Shown here: positions 63,538 through 64,000 of the stretch, piece after piece
Position numbering within the stretch: the first letter of the stretch is position 1
Layout: each line of letters starts with the position of its first letter
NCBI GenBank assembly: GCA_963693285.1
Contig: OY848917.1
Location: 3,164,501-3,228,500 of the forward strand
Length of the DNA stretch: 64,000 bases
Source: Xestospongia muta
Lineage: Eukaryota > Porifera > Demospongiae > Haplosclerida > Petrosiidae
Direction of reading: 5' to 3'
The notes under the pieces: model-generated
Databases searched by the model: none
What the model was told of the DNA's origin: nothing
What the model saw: only the letters and a program-made list of their open reading frames with translations
Translations under genes and position numbers: made by a program

Positions 63538-64000
63538 GTATATCCATATCACAAATGTTTAATTGATTGTTACATATAATAGTGACGAATGAAATTAATC
63601 AGCATAAAATAACAACCAATTGTAATTTGGAAATAGAATTTTTGAGAATTAATAATTTGATAGTACCCTACCCCTTTTAAAGTAATCCACAGATAATTGT
63701 TTCTTAATCACTCTTAAATGGGAAATTCATAAACATTTTTCTACACAATTACATAGATTTTCCCAGTATGCAGTATTACACACAAAAATCACATGTGTTT
63801 CTAATCCCTGATCTGAAATGAGCAATAACATACAAACCCTCACCTTCTATAATCAATACCCAACTATGTTAACAAATAGACTGGTACCATAAAAAGGGAG
63901 TTTGTAAACAATGGACTAGACTATATCAACAATTAAGCTTTCCAATAACTATGTGGGTGTACATGCAATAATTAAGGAAGACAAATTGTAAACAAATTTA
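62426..64000. other. Probable first intron of the paralogue
   Basis: AT-rich, with a (TA)n tract at 63494-63531. A segment near 63439-63490 is a diverged match to intron sequence at about 57355-57415 of the upstream paralogue, consistent with gene duplication. No exon is supported. Confidence 0.45.

Overview
The window is animal nuclear DNA: AT-rich, with small exons, introns of about 50 nt to 2 kb using GT-AG borders, and no operons. Gene content points to an early-branching metazoan. It includes a full DGCR8/Pasha, a two-HMG-box TFAM-like protein, a lysosomal HGSNAT, and a tandem family of kelch proteins ending in kinase or Death/ZU5 modules. A demosponge such as Amphimedon queenslandica or a close relative is my best guess; this rests on gene style and was not searched. 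Exon models were built by hand from splice signals and reading-frame continuity, and each complete model closes in frame.

Layout. 1-629 (+) holds the last two exons of a coiled-coil protein. 1882-8997 (-) is a 14-exon DGCR8/Pasha gene (483 aa) with its WW/heme region, two dsRNA-binding domains and C-terminal tail. 9423-35675 (-) is an array of four paralogous kelch genes, called A, B, C and D here. All share a signature N-terminus, a six-blade kelch propeller encoded by exons of almost identical size, and a Gln-rich coiled coil. A, B and C end in a TKL-type kinase domain. D replaces the kinase, after the same phase-1 intron, with a Death domain, a ZU5-like domain and a long unrecognised C-terminal part. 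Spacers carry broken fragments on the + strand (Ser/Thr kinase, helical adaptor-like domain) and duplicated blocks. 39143-42502 (-) is a TFAM-like gene in head-to-head arrangement with HGSNAT (42817-56282, +, 19 exons), across a 314-bp spacer with two CACGTG E-boxes. 57174-60197 (+) encodes a type II membrane protein that joins an SDR/epimerase-like domain to a glycosyltransferase-like domain; a paralogue starts at 62332 and runs off the window.

Introns and spacers are rich in short inverted-repeat elements: TA-flanked MITEs, a pogo-like element with a decayed helix-turn-helix reading frame, and a hAT remnant with an 8-bp target duplication. There are also minisatellites and microsatellites.

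The most unusual part is the kelch array. One propeller/coiled-coil front end is attached to different signalling tails at one intron position, the genes share an upstream promoter block, and the pattern suggests a recently expanding, modular sensing family, possibly innate immune. That function is inference.
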